12,273 nucleotides of DNA from Caryophanales bacterium UBA1231 (GTDB lineage: Bacteria; Bacillota_I; Bacilli_A; ML615J-28; CAG-313): assembly GCA_002309035.1 (NCBI GenBank), contig DBWT01000036.1, positions 31,638 to 43,910 of the forward strand, in the 5' to 3' direction. A program made the position numbers and the translations under genes. Below the pieces are notes generated by a model that saw nothing but the letters and a program-made list of their open reading frames with translations, had not been told where the DNA came from and searched no databases. Below are positions 6,356 to 12,273 of the stretch, in pieces (within the stretch, counting starts at the first letter, position 1; the number at the start of each line of letters is the position of its first letter).

Positions 6356-7744
6356 ATGGATATTTTAATTGCAACACATAATTTAGGTAAATTAAAAGAG
6401 TTTCAAGAATTGTTTAGTGATTTACCATTTCATTTTCATTCACTTTCCGAATTTGAAAACATCACGGAAGTTTGTGAAGATGGTTTAACATTAATGGAAA
6501 ATGCATTAATAAAGGCTAAACATTACTTTGATTTGACTAAAATGCCAACAATATCTGATGATACTGGCTTATTTATAGATGCTTTAAATGGTTTACCTGG
6601 TCTTAATACAGCGAGATTTTCTGGATTTGGTGATAAAGAAAATCGTTTAAAAGTTTTAAACTTAATGCAAAATGAAACTAATCGTCATGCTAGTTTTCGA
6701 ACTTGTTTAGCTTTTTATGATGGAAATGATTTAGTTACTTCAAGTTCAATATTTGATGGTGAGATTGCTTTTGTCGAAAGTGGTGAAAAAGGATTTGGCT
6801 ATGATTCAATCTTTAAACCACTTGGTTATAATAAAACAGTTGCAGAACTTGATGAAGAAGTTAAAAATAAGATGTCTCATCGTTATTTAGCAACGGTTAG
6901 TTTAAAACTTAAACTTGAACTATTATATGGTTTGAAAACTATTGAAGATCTAGTTAAACAATATTTTAAAAACTATCATTCTTATGAAATTCTCCAAGGG
7001 GGAATGAGTAATACAACACTTTTAGTTGAAACTAATGATGGGAAATTCGTCTTTAGAATTCCTGGCTTATCTTCGGAAATCTTTGTAAATCGTGAAATTG
7101 AAATTAAATCATTAAATCTTGTTAAAGAATATGATGTCTTTAGAAAAGTTATTTATTTTGATAATGTTACAGGTATTAGTATTTGTCAATATAATCAAAA
7201 AACTAAAGAAACATCTCATAATGATATTTTTAACACTTTAAATTTATTACATGGTTTAAAATTTGATATCGATTTTAATCCATTTAAGAGATTAGATTAT
7301 TATGAAAGATTAAATAAGATATTTGGTATTAGTTTTTGTGATGATTATCAAGATTTAAAGAATACTTTATTACAAAGTAAGGAAATGCTTGAAGCAAGAA
7401 AAAGGGTTTTTTGTCATAATGATTGTCAATTATCTAATTTTTTAGATAAGACATTGATTGATTTTGAGTATTGTGGTAACAATGATTATTTATTTGATTA
7501 TGCTTGTTTTGGTAATAATGACTTAAGTATTTCAAAAGAACTAATAAATATAGATTCTCATATTTCTGATAAAGAAGAAGCATGGAAAATTGTTCAATTA
7601 TGGTACAGTCTTCAAGCACTATCTTGGTACAATGTTGCTTTGTTTAAAGACTATATTGGCTTTTCTAAACAAATGAATATGGATTTCAAAGAAGTTGCTT
7701 TGATGTTTTTAAATAAAGCTAAAGTCCTTTTGAAAAAGTCATAA
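6356..7744 (+). CDS. RdgB/HAM1 non-canonical purine NTP pyrophosphatase fused to a choline-kinase-like phosphotransferase
   Basis: 462 aa in one uninterrupted frame. Residues 1-~192 are a complete RdgB/HAM1 domain (normally ~195 aa), which hydrolyses XTP, ITP and dITP to monophosphates. It shows ATHNLGKLKEF (6-16), ISDDTGLFIDALNGLPG (66-82; D69 likely catalytic), GEKGFGYDSIF (143-153) and MSHRYLA (173-179). Residues ~193-462 resemble LicA-type choline/ethanolamine or thiamine kinases of the APH fold: glycine-loop-like LQGGMSNTT (213-221), FVFRIPG (231-237), Brenner's motif HNDCQLSN (354-361; catalytic D356) and the metal-binding DFEYCGNND (369-377). The ~270-residue kinase half is nearly full length. 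There is no stop, frameshift sign or plausible ribosome binding site at the junction. The kinase substrate is unknown. Both domain calls are strong; the functional link is inference. Confidence 0.88.
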   Translation: MDILIATHNLGKLKEFQELFSDLPFHFHSLSEFENITEVCEDGLTLMENALIKAKHYFDLTKMPTISDDTGLFIDALNGLPGLNTARFSGFGDKENRLKVLNLMQNETNRHASFRTCLAFYDGNDLVTSSSIFDGEIAFVESGEKGFGYDSIFKPLGYNKTVAELDEEVKNKMSHRYLATVSLKLKLELLYGLKTIEDLVKQYFKNYHSYEILQGGMSNTTLLVETNDGKFVFRIPGLSSEIFVNREIEIKSLNLVKEYDVFRKVIYFDNVTGISICQYNQKTKETSHNDIFNTLNLLHGLKFDIDFNPFKRLDYYERLNKIFGISFCDDYQDLKNTLLQSKEMLEARKRVFCHNDCQLSNFLDKTLIDFEYCGNNDYLFDYACFGNNDLSISKELINIDSHISDKEEAWKIVQLWYSLQALSWYNVALFKDYIGFSKQMNMDFKEVALMFLNKAKVLLKKS

Positions 7745-7781
7745 GTTTTCTCAATAAAGAGTTATTTTCTTGACTTTTTTT
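7733..7781 (+). terminator. Probable terminator of the rdgB-kinase gene, overlapping the rpsU -35
   Basis: AAAAAGTCA (7733-7741) can pair with TGACTTTTT (7771-7779). The long interior holds a small CTC-AATAAA-GAG hairpin (7750-7761), and a T-run ends at 7781. The 29-nt interior makes this less certain than the other terminators. Its 3' arm shares bases with the TTGACT -35 of rpsU. Confidence 0.55.
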
Positions 7782-7798
7782 CTAAAAAAGCATAAAAT
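7770..7798 (+). promoter_or_regulatory. rpsU promoter
   Basis: TTGACT (7770-7775), exactly 17 nt, then TAAAAT (7793-7798); 5 of 6 matches in each hexamer. This is the best two-box promoter in the window, as expected for a ribosomal protein gene. Confidence 0.8.
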
Positions 7799-7832
7799 AA
7801 GTAGATTTTAAAGTGTGAAAGGGGTGAACTAG

Positions 7833-8009
7833 ATGCCAAAAACAATCGTTCGTGAAAATGATTCACTTGATGATGCACTTAAAAGATTTAAAAGAGACGT
7901 ATCAAGAGCTGGAACATTAGTTGAAGCACGTAAACGTCAACATTATATGAAACCAAGCGATGTACGTAAAGAAAAGAGACGCGCTGCACGCAAAAATGGT
8001 CATAGATAA
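7833..8009 (+). CDS. rpsU: 30S ribosomal protein bS21
   Basis: A 58-codon gene reading [10 protein letters not shown], then [18 protein letters not shown], then a strongly basic tail ([15 protein letters not shown]). This matches bS21 over its whole length (usually 57-70 aa), including the typical [13 protein letters not shown] block and the ARKR/RRAARK ending. bS21 sits near the anti-Shine-Dalgarno region of the 30S subunit and helps translation initiation. AAAGGGGTGA (7818-7827) is a near-consensus ribosome binding site 5 nt before ATG. CGT and CGC arginine codons are used beside AGA, in keeping with a highly expressed gene. A strong promoter lies upstream and a hairpin terminator directly downstream, so the gene is mainly its own unit, although it heads the conserved phoH-era cluster. 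Confidence 0.95.
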   Translation: MPKTIVRENDSLDDALKRFKRDVSRAGTLVEARKRQHYMKPSDVRKEKRRAARKNGHR

Positions 8010-8014
8010 TTAAG

Positions 8015-8039
8015 AAAGAGGAGAATACTCCTTTTTTTT
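8015..8039 (+). terminator. rpsU terminator
   Basis: AAAGAGGAG (8015-8023) pairs with CTCCTTTTT (8028-8036), one G-T pair included, around an AATA tetraloop. A run of eight T (8032-8039) forms part of the stem and the tail. Confidence 0.9.
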
Positions 8040-8048
8040 ATACTTTGA

Positions 8049-8077
8049 TTTACTTTTTTTCCATTTTCATTTATAAT
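8049..8077 (+). promoter_or_regulatory. Promoter of the phoH-ybeY-cdd-era-recO operon
   Basis: TTTACT (8049-8054), a 17-nt spacer, and TATAAT (8072-8077), followed by AAAGGA (8088-8093) and ATG at 8099. It is identical in boxes and spacing to the HU-like gene's promoter. Confidence 0.75.
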
Positions 8078-8098
8078 ATAGATAGTGAAAGGATCATT

Positions 8099-9043
8099 AT
8101 GAAGAAAAATCTTAATTTTAATGAATACATAAATGAAGAATTATTGTTCGAAGCAATGAACAAAAATATTAAAGTAATCGAAAAAGAATTACATACAAAA
8201 ATAGTCATTTCAAACGATCATTTAATTGTTGAAGAAAATTATTATGATATGATTAGTAATATTTTAATGATTATGAATATCATCTTAAACAATAAAGAAA
8301 CAATTAAAGTCAGAACGATTGAATCGATTATTTTAATGATAAATAATTATCCAATTGAGGTAGTTAAAGAATTCTTTTCAAAAACTTATACTTTTACTTC
8401 GACTTTTGATGGAAGAATTATCAATGCTAAAACAATAAATCAAAAATCATATTTTGATAGTTTAAATAATAATGATATTGTTATTGCCGTTGGTGCAGCT
8501 GGTGCAGGTAAAACATATTTAGCAGTTGCTTATGCTTTAAATCAGCTAAAGAAAAATAAGATTAAAAAGCTTATTATCACACGTCCTGTTGTTGAAGCAG
8601 GTGAACGTTTAGGCTTTTTACCTGGTGATTTAAAAGAAAAAATCGATCCATATCTAAGACCAATTTATGATGCAATTTATGATATTATTGGCATTGAAAA
8701 TGCTAAAAAGCTTTTTGAAAAAGAAGTTATTGAAATTGCACCACTAGCTTATATGCGTGGTCGAACACTAGATAATGCATTTATTATTCTAGATGAAGCC
8801 CAAAACACAACTAAAGGACAAATGAAGATGTTCTTAACACGTCTTGGTTTTAATTCAAAAATGGTCATTACAGGTGATGTTACGCAAGTTGATTTACCAC
8901 ATCGTTCTGATTCAGGTTTAATTGATGCGACAAAACTTTTAAGAGATATTGATGGTATTGGAATTGTTAAATTTGAAAAATATGATGTAATGCGTCATCC
9001 ATTAGTTAGCGAAATCATCAATAAATATGAGGCTGAAGTATGA
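8099..9043 (+). CDS. phoH: PhoH-like ATPase (PhoH/YbeZ family)
   Basis: 314 aa, the normal size for PhoH/YbeZ proteins. An N-terminal ~115-residue region, KH-like in this family, precedes a P-loop ATPase with Walker A GAAGAGKT (132-139), the PhoH-specific TRPVVEAGERLGFLPGDL (161-178), Walker B IILDEAQN (229-236) and VITGDVTQVDLP (256-267). These ATPases are related to superfamily 1 helicases. YbeZ works with YbeY in rRNA maturation, and the neighbour here is ybeY. Start: ATG 8099 lies 5 nt after AAAGGA. An in-frame ATG at 8045 lies upstream of the promoter's -10 and lacks a ribosome binding site, so it is rejected. It is the first gene of the operon, and its TGA overlaps the ybeY ATG by four bases (ATGA). 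Confidence 0.95.
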   Translation: MKKNLNFNEYINEELLFEAMNKNIKVIEKELHTKIVISNDHLIVEENYYDMISNILMIMNIILNNKETIKVRTIESIILMINNYPIEVVKEFFSKTYTFTSTFDGRIINAKTINQKSYFDSLNNNDIVIAVGAAGAGKTYLAVAYALNQLKKNKIKKLIITRPVVEAGERLGFLPGDLKEKIDPYLRPIYDAIYDIIGIENAKKLFEKEVIEIAPLAYMRGRTLDNAFIILDEAQNTTKGQMKMFLTRLGFNSKMVITGDVTQVDLPHRSDSGLIDATKLLRDIDGIGIVKFEKYDVMRHPLVSEIINKYEAEV

Positions 9044-9480
9044 TAAAAGTAAATGTTATTAATGAATATGATTTTTCATTTGACTTAATTAAGCTTGCTA
9101 AAAGAATTGCTAAAGCAGTTAATAAAGAAGAAAAAGTTAAAGGAAAACATTATTTAAGTATCATAATTGTTGATAACAAGAAAATTCATGAAATCAACAA
9201 TGAATATCGTCATATTGACCGTGAAACTGATGTTATTTCTTTTGCTTTAGGCGATGGTTTAGATGTCTTACCTGAAGAATTAGGAGATATTTTTATTTCA
9301 TATGAAAAAGCCATTGAACAAGCTAATGAATATCAACATCCTTTACTTCGTGAAGTCGCATTTTTAATGACACATGGTATGTTTCATTTATTAGGATACG
9401 ACCATCAAACAAAAGAAGATGAAGAAATTATGTTTCGAAAGCAAGATAATATCTTAGAAAGGTTAGGAATAAGAAGATAA
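9040..9480 (+). CDS. ybeY: Endoribonuclease YbeY (rRNA maturation factor)
   Basis: 146 aa. The zinc motif HGMFHLLGYDH (112-122) supplies the three histidines H112, H116 and H122. The conserved block RETDVISFAL (61-70) and LGDIFIS (81-87) are also present, so the protein is complete. YbeY is a metal-dependent RNase acting in 16S rRNA 3'-end processing and 70S ribosome quality control in the cytoplasm. Its start overlaps the phoH stop (ATGA at 9040-9043), with GAGG at 9029-9032 inside phoH as the ribosome binding site, so translational coupling is likely. Pairing with PhoH/YbeZ and with Era, another 16S assembly factor, is the usual arrangement. Confidence 0.95.
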   Translation: MIKVNVINEYDFSFDLIKLAKRIAKAVNKEEKVKGKHYLSIIIVDNKKIHEINNEYRHIDRETDVISFALGDGLDVLPEELGDIFISYEKAIEQANEYQHPLLREVAFLMTHGMFHLLGYDHQTKEDEEIMFRKQDNILERLGIRR

Positions 9481-9875
9481 TGGAAAAGAAATATCAATTA
9501 GCAATTGAAGCAAGAATGAATGCTTATGCACCATATTCTAATTATTTAGTTGGTGCATGTCTTGTTTTAGCAAATGGTGAATTTATCACAGGTGCAAATG
9601 TTGAAAATTCATCATTTGGACTATGCAATTGTGCAGAAAGAACTGCTCTTTTTGCCGCATATGCTAAAGGCTATCGTAAAGATGATATCAAGGAATTAAT
9701 TGTTTGTACAAAAAATGATGTTCCTGCTGCTCCATGTGGTGCTTGTCGCCAAGTTATCAGTGAATTAATGAATAAAAATGCATTAGTTACTTTAATAAAT
9801 CCAGAACTTAAAAATACTAAAACATATACTGTAAATGAATTACTACCTTTCGCATTTTCTGGTGAAGATTTATGA
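9480..9875 (+). CDS. cdd: Cytidine deaminase
   Basis: 131 aa, the size of the short tetrameric cytidine deaminases. It converts cytidine and deoxycytidine to uridine and deoxyuridine in pyrimidine salvage. The active site is complete: CAERTALF (C51 zinc ligand, E53 proton shuttle) and PCGACRQV (C86 and C89 zinc ligands). Substrate-binding residues lie in GANVENSSFG (38-47). The ATG overlaps the ybeY TAA by one base (TAATG at 9478-9482), and the TGA overlaps era by four bases. No strong ribosome binding site is visible (AGGAA near 9465), suggesting coupling to ybeY translation. The Firmicute cluster usually has dgkA just before cdd; it is absent here. Confidence 0.96.
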   Translation: MEKKYQLAIEARMNAYAPYSNYLVGACLVLANGEFITGANVENSSFGLCNCAERTALFAAYAKGYRKDDIKELIVCTKNDVPAAPCGACRQVISELMNKNALVTLINPELKNTKTYTVNELLPFAFSGEDL

Positions 9876-10795
9876 TAAAAGTATTTAAAAGTGGCTTTGT
9901 TTCAATTATTGGAAGACCCAATGTTGGCAAAAGCACTTTAATAAATAATTTATTGGACTTTAACGTTTCAATTATTACACCTAAAGCCCAAACAACAAGA
10001 GATAATATCTCAGGTATCTATACCGATGAAGACTCACAAATAATCTTTATCGATACACCGGGAATTCACAAAGCATTTAATGAATTAGGTAATGTCATGA
10101 ATGCTTTCGCATATTCATCATTAGATGGTGTTGATTTAATCATTTATATGGATGATTGTACAAAAGAATTCGATGAATTAGATGATGAAATCTTAGTTTT
10201 TCTAAAAAAGACAAATCTACCAATTATTATTTTAATCAATAAAGTCGATTTACTTAAACAATTAAAGCAAGAACAATATGTTGATTTAATCAATAAACGT
10301 TATGCTTTTTATCAAGGATTAAAACCATTAAAGTTTTTAGAAATATCTGCTTTAAGCCCTGAATCAAAGAATTCAATCATTGAAACTATTAAAGATAACT
10401 TAAATGTTGGTCCAATGTATTATCCAAGTGATCAAATCATGGATAAAGATGAACGTTTCTTAGTTAAAGAGATTGTAAGAGAAAAGATTTTATTATTTAC
10501 ACAAAAAGAAGTACCTTATAGTGTTGCGGTTGAAGTTGAAAGTTTCAAAGAAGATCCTAAAGATGAAAATCTTTTAAACATTAGTTGCGTAATTATTACA
10601 GAGCGGCAAACACAAAAGATGATTATTATCGGTGAACAAGGCAAAATGATTAAGAAAATTGGTCATGCTGCTCGTCTTGATTTACAAAAAATCTTCGATA
10701 AAAAGATTTATCTTGAACTTTTTGTTAAAGTTGAAGCTGATTGGCGTAATCGTAAATATTATTTGAAGCAATTTGGTTATAAGGTTGAAAAATGA
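9872..10795 (+). CDS. era: GTPase Era
   Basis: 307 aa, full length. The GTPase domain shows G1 GRPNVGKS (14-21), the switch region with TTRDNI (41-46), G3 DTPG (61-64), G4 NKVD (123-126) and G5 SAL (159-161). The C-terminal KH domain (~200-290) carries IIIGEQGKMIKKIG (251-264), with the GxxG RNA-binding loop. Era binds the 3' end of 16S rRNA during 30S assembly and is an essential or near-essential checkpoint GTPase. It starts within the cdd stop (ATGA, 9872-9875), with GGTGAAG (9861-9867) as a possible ribosome binding site, and ends overlapping recO in the same way. Confidence 0.97.
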   Translation: MIKVFKSGFVSIIGRPNVGKSTLINNLLDFNVSIITPKAQTTRDNISGIYTDEDSQIIFIDTPGIHKAFNELGNVMNAFAYSSLDGVDLIIYMDDCTKEFDELDDEILVFLKKTNLPIIILINKVDLLKQLKQEQYVDLINKRYAFYQGLKPLKFLEISALSPESKNSIIETIKDNLNVGPMYYPSDQIMDKDERFLVKEIVREKILLFTQKEVPYSVAVEVESFKEDPKDENLLNISCVIITERQTQKMIIIGEQGKMIKKIGHAARLDLQKIFDKKIYLELFVKVEADWRNRKYYLKQFGYKVEK

Positions 10796-11523
10796 TTAGC
10801 GTAAATAAAAAAGAACTTGATGGGATCATCTTTAAAATTAGTGACTATAAAGATTCCGCAACCAAGCTTACGATTTTAACTAAAAATGGATTTACATCTT
10901 TGATTGTTAGAGGTGGCAAAAAGTATCCTAAACTCAATAGTTTAAATCAATTATTTACTTATTGTCACTTTGTTTCAACAAATGATAAACTTTTAAATAC
11001 ATTAACTGATGGAGAAGTTATCAATAATTATACTAATATTAAAGTTGATAGTATTAAATCATTGGTTGCTCTTTCAATCTTTGAATATATTCAAAGATTC
11101 CATGAAGGGATTAGTGAATTTAATCAATTATACCAATTTGTATTAAAAATCATGGATTTATTAAATAATACGAATTATCCAAATGTTTTATTAATGATTT
11201 TTGAAATCAAGTTTTGGTATTTAATTGGTATTCAACCACGTTTTGATCACTGCTCTAAATGTAATGATGAAGGAGTCTTTTTCAGTGTTTCACAAGGTGG
11301 GGTTGTCTGTGGCAACCATCTAACTGAAGATTCAGTATCGATGATTTTATCGAAAACTATCTATCTTTTATATTATATAAAGCCAAATTTGATTGATGAA
11401 AAGTTCTTATTGACTTTTAATGAGTCATTTATTGATTTGGAAAAAATAATTAGTGATTATTATCTATATTATTTTGAATTCACTAATCAAAATAAAAAAT
11501 TACTTCTGAATTTTATAAAATAA
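10792..11523 (+). CDS. recO: DNA repair protein RecO
   Basis: 243 aa, near the family's ~250. RecO anneals complementary strands and, with RecR/RecF, loads RecA on SSB-coated DNA. The N-terminal OB-fold is recognisable from the start ([20 protein letters not shown], 11-30; [18 protein letters not shown], 38-55). A helical region and a zinc site follow: C154, C157, C173 and H176 (CSKC and CGNH). The fourth ligand is His, where many RecO proteins have Cys. GIQPRFDHC (146-154) before the zinc site is typical. The start overlaps the era stop by four bases (ATGA). It is the last gene of the phoH operon; its TAA forms part of the following terminator stem. Confidence 0.92.
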   Translation: MISVNKKELDGIIFKISDYKDSATKLTILTKNGFTSLIVRGGKKYPKLNSLNQLFTYCHFVSTNDKLLNTLTDGEVINNYTNIKVDSIKSLVALSIFEYIQRFHEGISEFNQLYQFVLKIMDLLNNTNYPNVLLMIFEIKFWYLIGIQPRFDHCSKCNDEGVFFSVSQGGVVCGNHLTEDSVSMILSKTIYLLYYIKPNLIDEKFLLTFNESFIDLEKIISDYYLYYFEFTNQNKKLLLNFIK

Positions 11524-11567
11524 TACAATTGGAAAGTGCTTTCATTGTATTATTTTTATTTTTTTAA
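11519..11567 (+). terminator. Terminator of the phoH-recO operon
   Basis: AATAATACAAT (11519-11529) pairs with ATTGTATTATT (11544-11554). After a two-base bulge the stem continues with GAAA/TTTC around GTGC. A T-rich tail follows. The recO TAA (11521-11523) lies in the 5' arm. Confidence 0.88.
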
Positions 11568-11592
11568 AGCAAAAAGCACATTTTTTGCGTAT

Positions 11593-11598
11593 TATAAT
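11593..11598 (+). promoter_or_regulatory. glyS promoter (-10)
   Basis: A consensus TATAAT lies 20 bases before the ATG. No clear -35 is seen, so the promoter is partly resolved. GAGGAG at 11602-11607 is the ribosome binding site. The gap from recO is only 94 bases and holds no T-box leader. Confidence 0.6.
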
Positions 11599-11617
11599 AT
11601 TGAGGAGAATTATTATT

Positions 11618-12273
11618 ATGGAATATTCAATGGAAAAAATCGTTACTTTTTTGAAAGAAAAAGGTTTTGTTTTTCAAGGAAGCGAAATCTATGGTGGCCT
11701 AGCCAATGCATGGGATTATGGACCATTAGGTGTTGAACTAGAAAACAATATTAAACAAATGTGGTGGAAACATTTTGTGAAAGATTCTGATTTAAACGTT
11801 GGTTTGGATGCGGCAATCTTAATGAATCCTGAAACATGGGTTGCATCTGGACACGTTGGAGGCTTTTCAGATCCATTAATTGACTGTAAAAACTGTCACA
11901 GCCGTTTTCGTGCTGATAAATTAATCGAAGATTTTACAAAAGGTGAAGTCACTGGTGATGGCATGAAGAATGAAGAATTAACAAAATACATTGTTGATCA
12001 TCATATTGTTTGCCCAACTTGTGGAGCACTAGATTTTACGGATATTCGTCAATTCAATTTGATGTTTAAAACTAATCAAGGCGTTATTGAAGAAGCTAAA
12101 AATACTATTTATTTACGTCCTGAAACAGCTCAAGGTATTTTTGTTAATTTTAAGAATGTTCAACGTTCTATGCGTCTTAAAGTTCCTTTTGGTATTGGTC
12201 AAATTGGTAAATCATTTAGAAATGAAATTACACCAGGTAATTTTATCTTTAGAACAAGAGAATTTGAACAAAT
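11618..12273 (+). CDS. glyS: Glycyl-tRNA synthetase, single-chain (alpha2) type, N-terminal part; runs off window end
   Basis: The first 218 codons are present, with no stop before the window ends. It is a class II synthetase charging tRNA-Gly. [19 protein letters not shown] starts it, then [18 protein letters not shown] (21-38), typical of the eukaryote/archaea-like single-chain enzyme and unlike the alpha2-beta2 GlyQ/GlyS form. Next are [19 protein letters not shown] (72-90), a zinc-binding set C90/C93 and C132/C135 (CKNC, CPTC), [13 protein letters not shown] (166-178) and motif 2, [19 protein letters not shown] (200-218). Motif 3 and the anticodon-binding domain lie outside. ATG 11618 follows GAGGAG (11602-11607) by 10 nt. 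Short overlapping open frames here are artefacts. Its place after recO is where glyQ-glyS sit in many Firmicutes. Confidence 0.95.
   Translation, partial: MEYSMEKIVTFLKEKGFVFQGSEIYGGLANAWDYGPLGVELENNIKQMWWKHFVKDSDLNVGLDAAILMNPETWVASGHVGGFSDPLIDCKNCHSRFRADKLIEDFTKGEVTGDGMKNEELTKYIVDHHIVCPTCGALDFTDIRQFNLMFKTNQGVIEEAKNTIYLRPETAQGIFVNFKNVQRSMRLKVPFGIGQIGKSFRNEITPGNFIFRTREFEQ

Noticed and set aside
6990..7008. Possible internal start of a separate kinase (GGGGGA then ATG)
   Set aside because: The spacing is only about one base, and starting there would cut into the glycine-loop strand, so it is unlikely to yield a functional kinase.
7434..7619. Minus-strand 61-codon open frame inside the kinase half of the fusion
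   Set aside because: It is antisense to the conserved Brenner motif region, has low-complexity composition and no start signals.
8045..8098. Possible 18-codon extension of phoH
   Set aside because: It would start upstream of the promoter's -10 and lacks a ribosome binding site; AAAGGA stands just before ATG 8099.
11530..11544. Sequence resembling a catabolite-responsive element (TGGAAAGTGCTTTCA)
   Set aside because: It is one base too long for the consensus spacing and is fully explained as the apical part of the recO terminator.
11524..11617. Search for a T-box leader before glyS
   Set aside because: The gap is only 94 bases, mostly terminator and promoter, with no room for a T-box.
11536..11736. 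66-codon open frame on the plus strand before and inside glyS
   Set aside because: It is out of frame with clear glycyl-tRNA synthetase sequence, starts within the terminator and has no binding site.
1..12273. UGA read as tryptophan (Mycoplasma code)
   Set aside because: TGA terminates phoH, cdd and era exactly at overlapping starts of the next genes, and tryptophans are TGG.
1..12273. CRISPR arrays, insertion sequences, prophage genes, tRNA or rRNA genes
   Set aside because: No repeat-spacer pattern, transposase or integrase motif, or tRNA-like cloverleaf was seen; intergenic gaps are all under about 100 bases.

Overview
The window is about 12 kb of AT-rich bacterial DNA, densely packed with housekeeping genes. 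TGA ends phoH, cdd, era and recO's upstream neighbours, and every tryptophan I checked is TGG, so the standard bacterial code is in use rather than the Mycoplasma UGA-Trp code. The low GC, the Firmicutes-type gene order (rpsU-phoH-ybeY-cdd-era-recO-glyS), RNase HIII, MutS2 and a single-chain glycyl-tRNA synthetase point to a low-GC Firmicute or Mollicute that keeps the standard code. An Acholeplasma-like organism (or a relative such as Izemoplasmatales) fits best. That placement is inference from content, not from a search.

Layout. Positions 1-204 hold the tail of an RluA/RluD-family pseudouridine synthase. It converges on rnhC (minus strand, 230-1171), and the two share a hairpin terminator. 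rnhC diverges from mutS2 (1238-3562), which is followed closely by a Fic-family gene (3577-4299) in an apparent two-gene operon with its own terminator. Two single-gene units come next: a DUF402/Ntdp nucleotide phosphatase (4396-4938) and a divergent HU-like DNA-binding protein (5029-5310). The HU-like gene converges on a minus-strand zinc-ribbon CPBP membrane protease (5341-6270), again with a shared terminator. An RdgB/HAM1 house-cleaning pyrophosphatase fused to a choline-kinase-like phosphotransferase follows (6356-7744). Then comes the short ribosomal gene rpsU (7833-8009), with a strong promoter and its own terminator. The last operon is phoH-ybeY-cdd-era-recO (8099-11523), whose genes overlap by 1-4 bases. 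After a terminator, glyS starts at 11618 and runs off the window end.

Most of the genes serve ribosome biogenesis and translation (RluD-like, S21, YbeY, Era, GlyRS, and MutS2 as a ribosome-collision factor), genome integrity (RNase HIII, RecO, HU-like) or nucleotide hygiene and salvage (Ntdp, RdgB, Cdd). Promoters are recognisable as TATAAT-type boxes, often with an extended TGn. Nearly every transcription unit ends in a clear hairpin plus T-run. No mobile elements, CRISPR arrays, tRNAs or rRNAs were seen, and no gap between genes exceeds about 100 bases.

The most unusual items are the RdgB-kinase fusion, the charge-neutral HU-like protein and the Fic gene coupled to mutS2. I found no convincing multi-gene novel system; the window is largely ordinary core genome.
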